From the NCBI GenBank assembly GCA_036387415.1, contig DASVTU010000026.1:1-64000 (forward strand): 64,000 nucleotides of DNA, given 5' to 3'. A program made the position numbers and the translations under genes. This document shows positions 47,177 to 56,486 of this stretch, piece by piece; positions within the stretch are counted from its first letter, which is position 1; each line of letters opens with the position of its first letter. A model generated the notes under the pieces. It had not been told where the DNA came from. It did not search any database and saw only the letters and a list, made by a program, of their open reading frames with translations. The DNA is from DASVTU01 sp036387415. Lineage in GTDB: Bacteria > Acidobacteriota > Blastocatellia > Pyrinomonadales > Pyrinomonadaceae.

Positions 47177-47194
47177 TCACATCGAATAGTGTGA
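47177..47194. promoter_or_regulatory. Small palindrome between ROK and oxidoreductase genes
   Basis: TCACA (47177-47181) and TGTGA (47190-47194) are exact inverted repeats separated by 8 bp, in the divergent 209-bp gap between the second ROK gene and the Gfo/Idh/MocA gene. The layout resembles a CRP/FNR-family site (TGTGA-N6-TCACA) turned inside out, so the fit is only partial. It could be a site for the adjacent ROK regulator. Confidence 0.3.
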
Positions 47195-47330
47195 ACAAAC
47201 TGATATTTTCGTGCGTCAGTCTCAACGAGCCGGAATCTCTATCGCCGCGCCGCAGAGATTAACGCCTATACGCTTTTGTGCTATCAATACGTGCGAGTCG
47301 TTTGCGAACTATTCGGAAGGCAGGTCAACA

Positions 47331-48374
47331 GTGAAGAGAAAAGTGCGTTGGGGAGTGTTGGGCGCGGCCAAAATCGCCGTTGAAAAAGTAATCCCGGCGA
47401 TGCAGCAGGGCGAGTGGTCGGAAGTCGCAGGGTTAGCGTCGAGAGATTTGGAGAAGGCCAAACGTGCGGCGCACGCACTGGGCATCCCACAGGCATACGG
47501 CTCTTACGAAGAGTTGCTGGCAGACCCTTCGATAGAAGCCGTCTACAATCCCTTGCCCAACCATCTGCACGTCCACTGGACTATCAAGGCTGCCGAGGCG
47601 GGCAAGCACGTCCTCTGCGAAAAGCCTCTCGGCCTCGACCTCGAAGACGCCGTACGGCTCCTTGAGGTGCGCGAGCGCACGGGCGTCAAAATCCAAGAGG
47701 CTTTCATGGTGCGGACGCATCCGCAGTGGCTCGGCACGCTTGAGTTAATCAAGCAGGGGCGCATCGGCGAACTCCGCTCCATCGTGGGCTTCTTCAGTTA
47801 CTTCAACTCGGACGCGCAGAACATACGCAACAAAATGGACGCGGGCGGCGGGGCACTGCTCGACATCGGTTGCTATCCTGTCACCATCTCAAGATTCATC
47901 TACGGCGAAGAGCCGCGAAGGGTGTCGGCGCTCATCGAGAGAGACCCCGCGATGAAGATAGACCGACTGGCCTCCGTCGTGCTCGACTTCGCTTCCGGCC
48001 AATCCACTTTCACCTGCGGCACGCAGATAGTTCCCTACCAGCGTATGCAGTTCTTCGGCACATGCGGTCGCATCGAAGTCCCGATTCCCTTCAACGCTCC
48101 CGCCGACCGCCCCACTCGAATCTTGATTGACGACGGCTCGGACATTTTCGGGAGTAGCATCGAGACGAAAGAATTCCCACCCTGCAACCATTACACTATT
48201 CAAGGCGACCTCTTTTCGCGCGCCATCCGCGAAAACACGGAGCAGCCGATTCCTCTGGACGACGCGATGAACAACATGGCCGTCATTGATGCCATCTTTC
48301 GCTCGGCAGGGTCAGGCGAATGGGAAACGCCTCAGACAGACTTTACAGGCCGGACGTATCCTGCAAAGAGGTGA
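47331..48374 (+). CDS. Gfo/Idh/MocA-family NAD(P)-dependent sugar oxidoreductase
   Basis: Cytoplasmic dehydrogenase acting on a sugar or derivative. Rossmann motif VRWGVLGAAKIA lies at residues 5-16 and EKPLGLDL (the conserved EKP motif with catalytic Lys) near 95-102; MDAGGGALLDIGCYPV is the region with the active-site Asp and Tyr/His pair typical of the xylose/glucose-fructose type. About 347 residues. The GTG at 47331 (VKRKVRWG) is preferred because the family begins right there and AAGG lies upstream; a longer frame back to 47211 has no family similarity. It lies 5 bp before the GH29 gene, in the same transcription unit. Substrate unknown; D-xylose or fucose oxidation would fit. Confidence 0.9.
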   Translation: MKRKVRWGVLGAAKIAVEKVIPAMQQGEWSEVAGLASRDLEKAKRAAHALGIPQAYGSYEELLADPSIEAVYNPLPNHLHVHWTIKAAEAGKHVLCEKPLGLDLEDAVRLLEVRERTGVKIQEAFMVRTHPQWLGTLELIKQGRIGELRSIVGFFSYFNSDAQNIRNKMDAGGGALLDIGCYPVTISRFIYGEEPRRVSALIERDPAMKIDRLASVVLDFASGQSTFTCGTQIVPYQRMQFFGTCGRIEVPIPFNAPADRPTRILIDDGSDIFGSSIETKEFPPCNHYTIQGDLFSRAIRENTEQPIPLDDAMNNMAVIDAIFRSAGSGEWETPQTDFTGRTYPAKR

Positions 48375-48379
48375 GCGCG

Positions 48380-49942
48380 ATGTCGTTGACGAGGCGCACG
48401 ATGCTCAAGCTGTTGGCGACCATCCCCGCGCTTGGGAGCGCGAGGGTGTCCGCCGACGCCGACGCAGTTGTCCCACCAATACAACCGGGGACGTTTAAGG
48501 GGACGCGCGAATCGCTCATGGCCTACCGCGTGCCGGAGTGGTTTCGTGACGCCAAGTTCGGCATCTGGGCGCACTGGGGGCCGCAGTCAGCCACAGAGTA
48601 CGGCGACTGGTACGCGCGCAACATGTACATACAGGGTCAGTGGCAGTATGACCATCACGTCAAGACCTACGGACACCCGTCCCGGTTCGGCTTCAAGGAC
48701 ATCATCCCGACGTGGAAGGCAGACAAGTTCGACGCCGATTACCTCGTCGGCCTCTACAAGCGAGCCGGGGCGAAATATTTCGTGAGTTTGGGAGTCCATC
48801 ACGACAACTTCGACTTGTGGGATTCCAAACACACGCGCTGGAACTCCGTGCGGATGGGGCCGCGTCGGGACATCGTTGGCCTGTTCCGCAGGGCTGCGCG
48901 TAAGCACGGCCTGCGTTTCGGCGTGAGCGAGCATCTGGCGATGAGCTACAAGTGGTTCTCGGTCAGTAAAGGAAGCGACAAACAGGGTGCGCTCGCGGGC
49001 GTCCCCTACGACGGCGCTGACCCGCGTCACGCAGACCTCTATCACGACATCAAGGATGTCTACGTTGACCTTGAGTGGAACTTGAACGGCACATCCGAGG
49101 CTTTCAAGCGCCAATGGTATCTACGCATCCGAGACCTTGTGGACAAGTACGAGCCGGACATCCTCTACACGGACGGCGAGATTCCTTTCGGCGACTGGGG
49201 ACTCAAACAGACGGCGAATCTTTACAACCTGAGCGCAAGACGACACGGCGGGCGCGTCGAAGCCGTGCAGTTGAGCAAGAGGCGCGAGGACTGTGCAGTT
49301 GGTACGTGCGTGATGGACGTGGAACGCGGCGTGGTCGAAAACATCTGGCCTTCGCCGTGGCAGTCGCACACATGCGTCGGCAACTGGCATTACCTCAAGG
49401 GCGTCGCCTACAAGACGCCCAAGATGGTGATAGATATGCTCGTAGACATCGTGAGTCGTAACGGAAACCTCCTGCTCAATTTCCCTCTGCCCAACAACGG
49501 AATGCTCGACGCGGAGGAGTTGAAAATCCTCTCCGCGTTGACCGAGTGGATACAGACGAACGGGGAGGCAATCTTCGCCACGCGACCCTGGAAAATCTAC
49601 GGAGCGGGGCCGAGCACGCAAGCGACAACCACGACGGACGCCAAGTTCAACGAGAACAGGCGTCGCGAACTCACCGCCGAAGACCTACGCTTCACGCGCA
49701 AGGGACAGACGCTTTTCGCCTTCTTCATGGGCTGGCCGGAGAGTGGCGAAATTACCATCGCGCCGCTCGCGCGCCGCCACGTCATACAGGTCGCTGGCGA
49801 AGTCAGCAACGTGGAACTGCTCGGCTTTCGTGGACGCCTCACGTGGTCGCGCGACGAAGCGGGTCTCAAGGTTCGTCTGCCCGCCGAACGGACGGGCGCA
49901 CATGCATTCGCCTTGAGGATTAACGGTTTGATGCTCGATTAA
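48380..49942 (+). CDS. GH29 alpha-L-fucosidase, probably Tat-exported
   Basis: Releases terminal alpha-L-fucose, e.g. from fucosylated xyloglucan. The N-terminus MSLTRRTMLKLLATIPALGS has a twin arginine, suggesting Tat export. GH29 signatures: WFRDAKFGIWAHWGPQS (54-70), GAKYFVSLGVHHDNFDLWDS (130-149), RFGVSEHL (179-186) and the nucleophile Asp265 in ILYTDGE. About 520 residues, ending in a C-terminal beta-sandwich. ATG 48380 has AGAGGTGA just upstream, made partly from the stop of the oxidoreductase gene. A longer in-frame start at 48320 lies inside the previous gene and is rejected. Confidence 0.93.
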   Translation: MSLTRRTMLKLLATIPALGSARVSADADAVVPPIQPGTFKGTRESLMAYRVPEWFRDAKFGIWAHWGPQSATEYGDWYARNMYIQGQWQYDHHVKTYGHPSRFGFKDIIPTWKADKFDADYLVGLYKRAGAKYFVSLGVHHDNFDLWDSKHTRWNSVRMGPRRDIVGLFRRAARKHGLRFGVSEHLAMSYKWFSVSKGSDKQGALAGVPYDGADPRHADLYHDIKDVYVDLEWNLNGTSEAFKRQWYLRIRDLVDKYEPDILYTDGEIPFGDWGLKQTANLYNLSARRHGGRVEAVQLSKRREDCAVGTCVMDVERGVVENIWPSPWQSHTCVGNWHYLKGVAYKTPKMVIDMLVDIVSRNGNLLLNFPLPNNGMLDAEELKILSALTEWIQTNGEAIFATRPWKIYGAGPSTQATTTTDAKFNENRRRELTAEDLRFTRKGQTLFAFFMGWPESGEITIAPLARRHVIQVAGEVSNVELLGFRGRLTWSRDEAGLKVRLPAERTGAHAFALRINGLMLD

Positions 49943-50183
49943 GTATAATGCGCGGGCACTGCAACTCCGTTCTCCAAAATATTCAAGAGCAACTGTCGGG
50001 ATGAAGACGATTAAAAGGGCTGTGGGAGATTGGCGACTTTGTTTGGGCGGCTGGCAAAAGTCGCAACCGTCGCCGTCGCTGCCGCCACGTCATTACGTCC
50101 CGACGCATTCTGTCTCGTTCTGACAGAAGTTCTCCCGTTGTCGAACAGTTCTTCAAACTTTACTTTCAGGAGTCTGTCCATTC

Positions 50184-52082
50184 ATGACAAACAGAATCAA
50201 CCGCCGCGACTTCATCAAGATTTCGAGCGCCGCCGGAGCCGTCGGCCTCGCGTTCCCGTCCCTGCTCGATGCTTACCCGCAGCAGCAACGAACGGGCGCG
50301 CGGACAGTAAAGCCGCTCGCTTCTTACGACGGACAGGTCAACCAGCTTCTCGCACGCATGACGCTGGAAGAAAAGATTGGACAGATGACGCAGGCCGAGC
50401 AGGACGCCTTGAAGGAGCAGAGCGACATCGAAACCTACTTCCTCGGCTCGCTACTGAGCGGCGGCAACTCCGACCCGAAAGCGGGCAACAGCCTCGAAGC
50501 ATGGACGGAGATATACGACCGTTATCAAGCACGCGCCATGAAGACACGCCTCGCCATCCCACTGCTCTACGGCATCGACGCCGTGCACGGGCACAGCAAC
50601 GTTCTCGGCGCGACCATCTTTCCGCACAACATCGGCCTCGGCTGCACACGCAATCCGCGACTCGTCGAAGCCGCAGCGCGCGTCACCAGCGAAGAGGTGC
50701 GTGCCACCGGCATTCAATGGACGTTCGCCCCTTGCGTCACCGTGGCGCGCGATGAGCGTTGGGGCAGAGCCTACGAAGGTTTCGGCGAAACGCCGGAATT
50801 AGCGCGTGATCTCGGCGAAGCCGCCGTCAGAGGCTTTCAACGCGACGACCTCGCGCATCCTTTGAGCGTGCTGGCCTGTGCCAAGCATTACGTCGGCGAC
50901 GGTGGCACGACGATGGGCACAGGCTCCTTTGAGCATCCGGTCACGAAGAAACATCTGCTCGATCAAGGCGACACGCGTTTGAGCGAAAAGGAACTCCGCG
51001 ACATTCACATGCAAGGCTACGTCAGCACCATCCGCGCGGGCGTCGGCACCATCATGCCTTCGTACAGCAGTTGGAACGGCGTCAAAGTTTCGGGGCACAA
51101 GAGGCTGCTGACCGACATCCTCAAAGTCGAATTGGGCTTCGACGGCTTCCTCATCTCCGACTATAACGCCGTTGACCAAATCACGAAGGACTACAAGGAG
51201 GCCATCGGGATTTCCATCAATGCCGGAATGGACATGGTGATGGTGCCGACCAAGTACAGGGAATTCTTCACCCTCCTGAGAGAACTGGTGAAAGAAGGCA
51301 AGGTGCCAATGTCGCGGATTGACGATGCCGTCCGTCGTATCCTGCGCGTCAAGTTCGCGATGGGGCTGATGGACACACGCAGGTCGCAACTCGCCGACCG
51401 GAGTCTGCACAAAACTTTCGGCTCCGCAGCACACCGACAGGTGGCGCGCGACTGCGTGCGTCAGTCGCTCGTACTCCTGAAGAACACGAAGAAGACCCTG
51501 CCGCTCTCGAAGCGTGCGGCGCGCATCCACGTCGGCGGCAAGAGCGCGGACGACATCGGCAATCAGTGTGGCGGCTGGACGATTGACTGGCAGGGCAAAA
51601 GCGGCGACGTGATGCCGGGCGGGACGACCATCCTCAAGGCGATTCAGAACGCGGTCGCGCCCAGCACGCGAGTGACATTCTCGAAAGACGGCACGGGCGG
51701 CGAGGGCGCGACGGTCGGCGTCGTGGTCGTCGGCGAGACGCCTTACGCAGAGGGCGTCGGCGACAGCGAAGACTTGTCGCTCGCGGCGGAAGACTTGGCG
51801 GCGATTGAGAACATGAAGCGCGCGGGGTTGGCAGTGGTGGTTGTGCTCATTTCGGGTCGCCCGATGATTATCAATCAGGCGCTCGAACGTGCGGACGCAT
51901 TCGTCGCGGCGTGGCTACCTGGCACGGAAGGCGCGGGCGTGGCCGACGTACTTTTCGGCGACTACAAGCCGACGGGCAAGCTCTCGTTTACATGGCCGCG
52001 CTCGATGGCGCAGATTCCCGTCAACGCTGGCGACAAAACATCCGACCCGCTCTTTAAGTACGGCTTCGGCCTGAGCTATTAG
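50184..52082 (+). CDS. GH3 beta-glucosidase (exo-beta-glucanase type), Tat-exported
   Basis: Exo-acting retaining beta-glucosidase. The twin-arginine signal [19 protein letters not shown] opens the protein. The barrel has [20 protein letters not shown] (130-149), [21 protein letters not shown] (180-200), [16 protein letters not shown] and nucleophile Asp326 in [10 protein letters not shown]. The second domain ([30 protein letters not shown]) is present; it ends FKYGFGLSY, without the C-terminal fibronectin domain. 632 residues, as in plant/ExoP-type GH3 enzymes. It follows GH29 after 241 bp. The gap contains a 24-bp stretch (50037-50060) with the outer arms of the 11.67-kb operator. Its end lies 8 bp from that of the convergent broken GH3. 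Confidence 0.93.
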   Translation: MTNRINRRDFIKISSAAGAVGLAFPSLLDAYPQQQRTGARTVKPLASYDGQVNQLLARMTLEEKIGQMTQAEQDALKEQSDIETYFLGSLLSGGNSDPKAGNSLEAWTEIYDRYQARAMKTRLAIPLLYGIDAVHGHSNVLGATIFPHNIGLGCTRNPRLVEAAARVTSEEVRATGIQWTFAPCVTVARDERWGRAYEGFGETPELARDLGEAAVRGFQRDDLAHPLSVLACAKHYVGDGGTTMGTGSFEHPVTKKHLLDQGDTRLSEKELRDIHMQGYVSTIRAGVGTIMPSYSSWNGVKVSGHKRLLTDILKVELGFDGFLISDYNAVDQITKDYKEAIGISINAGMDMVMVPTKYREFFTLLRELVKEGKVPMSRIDDAVRRILRVKFAMGLMDTRRSQLADRSLHKTFGSAAHRQVARDCVRQSLVLLKNTKKTLPLSKRAARIHVGGKSADDIGNQCGGWTIDWQGKSGDVMPGGTTILKAIQNAVAPSTRVTFSKDGTGGEGATVGVVVVGETPYAEGVGDSEDLSLAAEDLAAIENMKRAGLAVVVVLISGRPMIINQALERADAFVAAWLPGTEGAGVADVLFGDYKPTGKLSFTWPRSMAQIPVNAGDKTSDPLFKYGFGLSY

Positions 52083-52090
52083 GCGGTGAC

Positions 52091-54319
52091 TCAACGAGCA
52101 GCAGCGACGCGGATAATCTTGTCGAGCTTGATGTCTGCCGAAGACCCGCCGACCATGACCCTGACCCTCCCCTGCTCGACGGCGAAGCGTCGGCGCGCGG
52201 CGTCCCAGTAAGCGAGTTGTTCGCCGCGCAGAGTGAGTGCGACGGTCTTCGTCTCGCCCGCGCGCAAGGCGATGCGCGCGAATCCCTTCAACTCCTTGAG
52301 CGGTCGCTCGACGGCTGAGTCCAGATGTTTGACGTACATCTGGACAACCTCTTCGCCCGCACGCGTCCCTGTGTTTTTGACCCTGAGGCTCATGCTGACG
52401 GAACCGTCCGCACGGAGCGTGCCCGCGCTTGTACGCAGATTCGAGTAAGCGAAAGTGGAGTAGCTCAGGCCGTAGCCGAAGGGATAGAGCGGCTCGCCAC
52501 GGAAGTACATGTAAGTCCGACCACGACGGATGTCGTAATCCATCATCGGCGGCAGTTGCTCGGCTGACTTCGGCCACGTCTGTACAAGCCTTCCCGCAGG
52601 GTTGTAGTCGCCAAACAGCACGTCGGCCAGTGCGTTGCCTTCCTCCTGACTGTTATTGGACAGGTGGACGATGGCTGGCACGTTCGCCTCTGTCCAGTTA
52701 ATCGCGTAAGGAAAACTTGCACGGAGGACGACTATCGTGTTCGGGTTCGCCGCGTAAACCTGCTTGATGAGTTCTTCCTGTTCGAGCGTGATGGAGAGAC
52801 GGTCAACCGCCTCTTTGCCGTCGCTCGGAGTGGGACACTTTTCCCAACCCGCGTCGCATGTCGGGTGGTTGCCGACAACCACAACGGCTACGTCCGCCGT
52901 GCGCGCAATCCGCGCCGCCTCGCCGCCGTCGTTCGTCGCCGCGTGTCTCACCTCGACGCCCGCTCCGACCTTGTTTCTGATTCCTTGAAGCGGCGTCACC
53001 ACGTAGGGCGGCGTTCCACTGTACCAATCCAGCAGAACCTCGTCGGCGCGCGGGCCAATGACGGCGACTAATTTGAGTGCGCGGCGGTCGAGCGGCAAGA
53101 TGCTGCGCGCATTCTTCAACAGGACGATGGACTTCTGCGTCGCCAGTCGCGCAAGCGACTTGTGCTTGTCCGTCAGCCACGGCTCGCCCGTATCTTTGAT
53201 GTTCGCATAAGGAACGCGCTCCGGCGGGTCGAGCAGTCCCAAGCGTAGCATGACGCGGAAAGTGTTCCTCAGCACCTTGTCGATGTCGCTCTCGGTCAGC
53301 AGATTTTTTTCCAGTGCTCCACGGACGGGTGCGCGGTAGTCGTCGAGAAACTGACCGATGCCCGCCTTGATAATGGCGGCTGAGGCTTGCTCGAAATCAG
53401 GGAACCGCTTATGACCCGTGACGAGTAATTTCATCCCGCCGCCGTCTGTGCAGATGATGCCGTCCTCGCCCCACTCGCCGACGGCGACCTCCTTCAAAAT
53501 CGGATTGATGTGCATGGGCGTACCGTTGACGGCGTTGTATGAAGCCATGAAGGCACGCGCGCCGCCCTCGACGATGCCCATGCGGAAGGGCACGGAGTAG
53601 TATTCCCTAAAGAGTCGTTCGTCGAAATTCGAGGATGAACTTTCGCGTTTGTTCTCGTTGCTGTTGGCGAGGAAGTGTTTGAGGAGCGAGGCGGTCTGCC
53701 AGTATTTCGGGTGGTCGCCCTGCAAGCCACGAACGAAGGCGACGGTCATGGTGCCGTTCAGGTAAGGGTCTTCGCCGTAGCATTCTTCGGTTCGTCCTCA
53801 ACGCGGGTCGCGCCCTAAGTCTGCGTTGGGCGAGCGGATAACCAGCCCGCTCCGGCTCTTGTTGAACTTGGCGGTCTGAAAGATGTAGCGCGCTTCGTAG
53901 CCTTCGACCGACGCCGCCTGCCGCAAGAGTTCAGCGTCCCACGTCTCGCCGAGGCCGTAGCCCTGTGGAAAGGTCGTGGTTGGCACGGACACGTTCCCTC
54001 CCCACTTGCCGGGGCCGCCGACAGAGAGGCCGTGGATGCCTTCCATGTGATTTGCGCCCCTGATGCCGAGGCGCGGCACGCTTGGGTTCGTCCCCAAGCA
54101 TTCGACCTTTTCGTCAAGCGTCATCAGCGAGAGGATGTTGGTGATTCTCTCCTCCGAGGGCAAGTCAGGGTTTTGAAACGGGTACTTGAACTGACCGCTT
54201 TCTCGCGCCGCGACGGCGACAAAATAATGCGTCGGGCGAAGGAGCGACGCGGGGGCGACGACGAGGGCGAGTAAAACTGTCCACGTCGAAGCTAGTAAGA
54301 ATTTGAAGCGTAGTCTCAT
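52091..54319 (-). pseudogene. GH3 beta-glucosidase/xylosidase split by an in-frame TGA
   Basis: The full-length reading is 742 residues and looks like a normal exported GH3 enzyme: signal peptide (MRLRFKFLLASTWTVLLALV), MTLDEKVECLG, IRGANHMEGIHGLSVGG, barrel with SYNAVNGTPMHINP and the nucleophile in IICTDGGGM, second domain, and a C-terminal fibronectin-like domain. Codon 174 (53800-53798) is TGA where the family has an almost invariant tryptophan (NADLGRDPR-W-GRTEECYGEDPYL). One C-to-T change on the plus strand at 53798 (TGG to TGA on the coding strand) explains it; both sides stay in frame and are otherwise intact. Either a recent inactivating mutation, a sequencing error, or readthrough. 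It is last of the series GH3-GH31-GH42-GH3 on the minus strand. Confidence 0.88.
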
Positions 54320-54348
54320 CGTGTGAATTTGAAGCGTAGTCTCATCGT
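54299..54348. repeat. Tandem duplication over the start codon of the broken GH3
   Basis: A 24-bp sequence (54299-54322) is repeated exactly at 54325-54348, offset 26 bp. Each copy holds ATGAGACTACGCTTCAAATT on the minus strand, so there are two ATGs, at 54345 and 54319. Since 26 is not a multiple of three the outer ATG reads a 9-residue frame, MRLRFKFTR, whose TGA overlaps the inner ATG (ATGA). The inner ATG opens the real signal peptide. The duplication thus built a leader frame coupled to the gene. Confidence 0.85.
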
Positions 54349-54374
54349 TCGTCTCTTGCGCCCACGCGCCCACC

Positions 54375-56480
54375 TTATCTCCAAACGAGAACGTCAGCCG
54401 ATTTGAGCGGCTCTGTGCCGAAAAGAATCTCGGCGCCTCGCGGCACGTTGACAGTTGCGGGACGGGAGGAATAGTTGACGGCGACCCAGAATCCGTCGCG
54501 CCAATCGACGTAGACGCCCGACGGATAATCCATCGTGGCGACGCCCGCGCGTTTGTAAACTTCGCGGAGCACATCACGCTCCAAACGCCCGTCCTTCGTC
54601 TGCACGCCGATATATGTGACGCTTCCCCGTCCGAGTTTGCGATAGGTCACGGCGCTCTGCCCCGCATAGAACTGGTTCGCATAGTGCGCCAGAGTCTCGG
54701 TCGCGCCCGTGGGCTTGAGCACGTCGCCCCAGACGTTCCACTCGTAGGCATTCGCCTTCATGCGAACCTCGCCCTTGCCGTCGTCCAGCAGCAGGTCGAA
54801 GAAAGAGACCTCCGCGCCGATGAGCGTGTAGATGGGTTCCGCCCAACGCGCTTCCCAGAGTTGGCCGTTTCGTCGCTTCTGGCCTGTGCGCGCCGTCAGT
54901 ATGAGATGCCCGCCCTGCTCCGCGTAGCGCGTCCACTTGCCGACCAGTTCCTCGTCAATCAACTGGTAAGCAGGCGCGATGAGAAACGGGTATTTAGAGA
55001 AGTCGTCCGCCTCGGCGACGTAATCGAGCGGCGCGCCGAAAGACTTGACCGTCTCCATATAGCGGAACATGTGTCCCCACGTATCCCAAAGGTTGGTCTG
55101 CTTCTGCTGGTCTATGTTCCAGAGGTTTTCATGGTTCCAGAGGATTGCCGTGCGGCGTGCCTGATAGTCGGCAGGCGGCGCGGCCTTCGGGTCAAACTTC
55201 GCGCGAAGCTCGCGCATCTCGCGTGCGACCTGTTGGTACTCCAACCCGCCAGTGCTCGGCGTCACGCCGTCCGTCCGCACGATGCCGTAGTGATACTGCT
55301 CGCTGCCGTAGAGCGGCTGTCGGTAGCGGTAGGTGCAGGCGAACGCGCAACCACCGGCGAAGGCGTGCCAGAGCCACATGCGGACTACGCCTGGCATGGG
55401 CTGCGGGTTGATGTTTGCCCAGTTCACCTGTCCGGGCTGCAACTCCATCACGCCCGTCGCGCCCTTGATGCTGCGATAAAACGAGTTGGCGAAGGCGATG
55501 CCGCCCGACCATCCGAGACGAAAGCCGTCTTCGCCGTGGCCGCGCCCGCCGCCCACGGGATACATCGTGTAGGAGACGAAATCGAGCGCGTCGGAGCGTC
55601 GCGGGTCGCTGCTTCCGATATTGGAGATGTAGTTAGTCGTGACCCACTGCGAGGGCGCGGTGTGGCGACGAAGCAGCGCGGCCTGCCAGTTGAGAAAACG
55701 CGCCGTCTGGTCTGCCGTGAAGCGACGGAAATCCAAAACGGCGTGCGGGCTGACGCCGTAGAGCATAGTCGGGTTAGGGATGATGACCTGCTCGAAGCTG
55801 TTGTATTTCAGGCTCCAAAAGTTTGCTCCCCACTCGCGGTTCAAAACGTCAACGGTCTTGTAACGCGCCTTGAGCCACTCGCGGAAAGCCGCTTGCGCCG
55901 AAGGGCTATAGTCGGGCTGCGCCATCGGCTCGTTGTCCAGTTGCCAACCCCAGACCGCAGGGTTGCGCCCGTAGCGCCTCGCCATCTCGGTAACGATGCG
56001 CTCGGTCAGACGGCGATAAGCGGCATCGGCCAGTGCGTTGTTACCACGCGAACCATGCTCGCGGCGGCGACCGTCCGCGCCGACCAAGTAGGCTTGCGGG
56101 TACTTCTCGTACATCCATGCGGGCGGCGTCGGCGTCGGCGTGCAGAGGATGACGCGCAGGTTGTGTCGCGCAGCTAACTTGACGGCTTCATCCAACCACT
56201 CGAAATCAAACTTGCCCTCCGACGGCTCCATGAACGCCCAAGCGAACTCGGCCATGTGTACGAACTCGAAGCCCATCCGTTCCATGTTGGCGAAGTCGCG
56301 CGCCCACTGTTCACGCGGCCAGTGTTCGGGATAGTAGTAGACGCCGACCCTCATCAAGTCCTTCGACGGAAAAAGGCGCGCGGCACTCTGCGCCGCCGAC
56401 ACGCGCGGCACTAACGAGATTGCGACGAAGGAGGCGAGCAACAGGTACGCGCATCGTTTGAGGAAGGTTTGCTTTTTCAT
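54375..56480 (-). CDS. GH42 beta-galactosidase, exported
   Basis: Hydrolyses terminal beta-galactosides; here probably the galactosyl side chains of xyloglucan or arabinogalactan. A signal peptide (about 1-29) is followed by VGVYYYPEHWPREQWARDF (45-63), FVHMAEFAWAFMEP, acid/base Glu184 in WQLDNEPM and nucleophile Glu346 in GVMELQPGQVNW. The trimerisation-like middle domain (residues ~400-620) and a short C-terminal domain are present. 701 residues, normal. It starts 6 bp after the GH31 gene and ends 30 bp before the leader ATG of the broken GH3, so all are probably one transcript. Confidence 0.94.
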   Translation of the reverse strand: MKKQTFLKRCAYLLLASFVAISLVPRVSAAQSAARLFPSKDLMRVGVYYYPEHWPREQWARDFANMERMGFEFVHMAEFAWAFMEPSEGKFDFEWLDEAVKLAARHNLRVILCTPTPTPPAWMYEKYPQAYLVGADGRRREHGSRGNNALADAAYRRLTERIVTEMARRYGRNPAVWGWQLDNEPMAQPDYSPSAQAAFREWLKARYKTVDVLNREWGANFWSLKYNSFEQVIIPNPTMLYGVSPHAVLDFRRFTADQTARFLNWQAALLRRHTAPSQWVTTNYISNIGSSDPRRSDALDFVSYTMYPVGGGRGHGEDGFRLGWSGGIAFANSFYRSIKGATGVMELQPGQVNWANINPQPMPGVVRMWLWHAFAGGCAFACTYRYRQPLYGSEQYHYGIVRTDGVTPSTGGLEYQQVAREMRELRAKFDPKAAPPADYQARRTAILWNHENLWNIDQQKQTNLWDTWGHMFRYMETVKSFGAPLDYVAEADDFSKYPFLIAPAYQLIDEELVGKWTRYAEQGGHLILTARTGQKRRNGQLWEARWAEPIYTLIGAEVSFFDLLLDDGKGEVRMKANAYEWNVWGDVLKPTGATETLAHYANQFYAGQSAVTYRKLGRGSVTYIGVQTKDGRLERDVLREVYKRAGVATMDYPSGVYVDWRDGFWVAVNYSSRPATVNVPRGAEILFGTEPLKSADVLVWR

Positions 56481-56486
56481 CTGGTG

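Noticed and set aside
50030..50183. Signal-peptide-like frame (TTG at 50030) upstream of the GH3 gene
   Set aside because: The hydrophobic stretch is short, the frame then runs antagonistically through the GH3 gene in another frame, and no family resemblance follows.
53798..53800. TGA read as tryptophan by a variant genetic code
   Set aside because: TGA terminates clearly identified genes here, such as the ABC transporter ATPase and GH3 genes, so a general reassignment is not tenable.
54684..56177. 497-residue plus-strand frame opposite GH42
   Set aside because: The minus-strand GH42 has all catalytic motifs; the antisense frame is Arg/Val-rich shadow of GC-rich codons.
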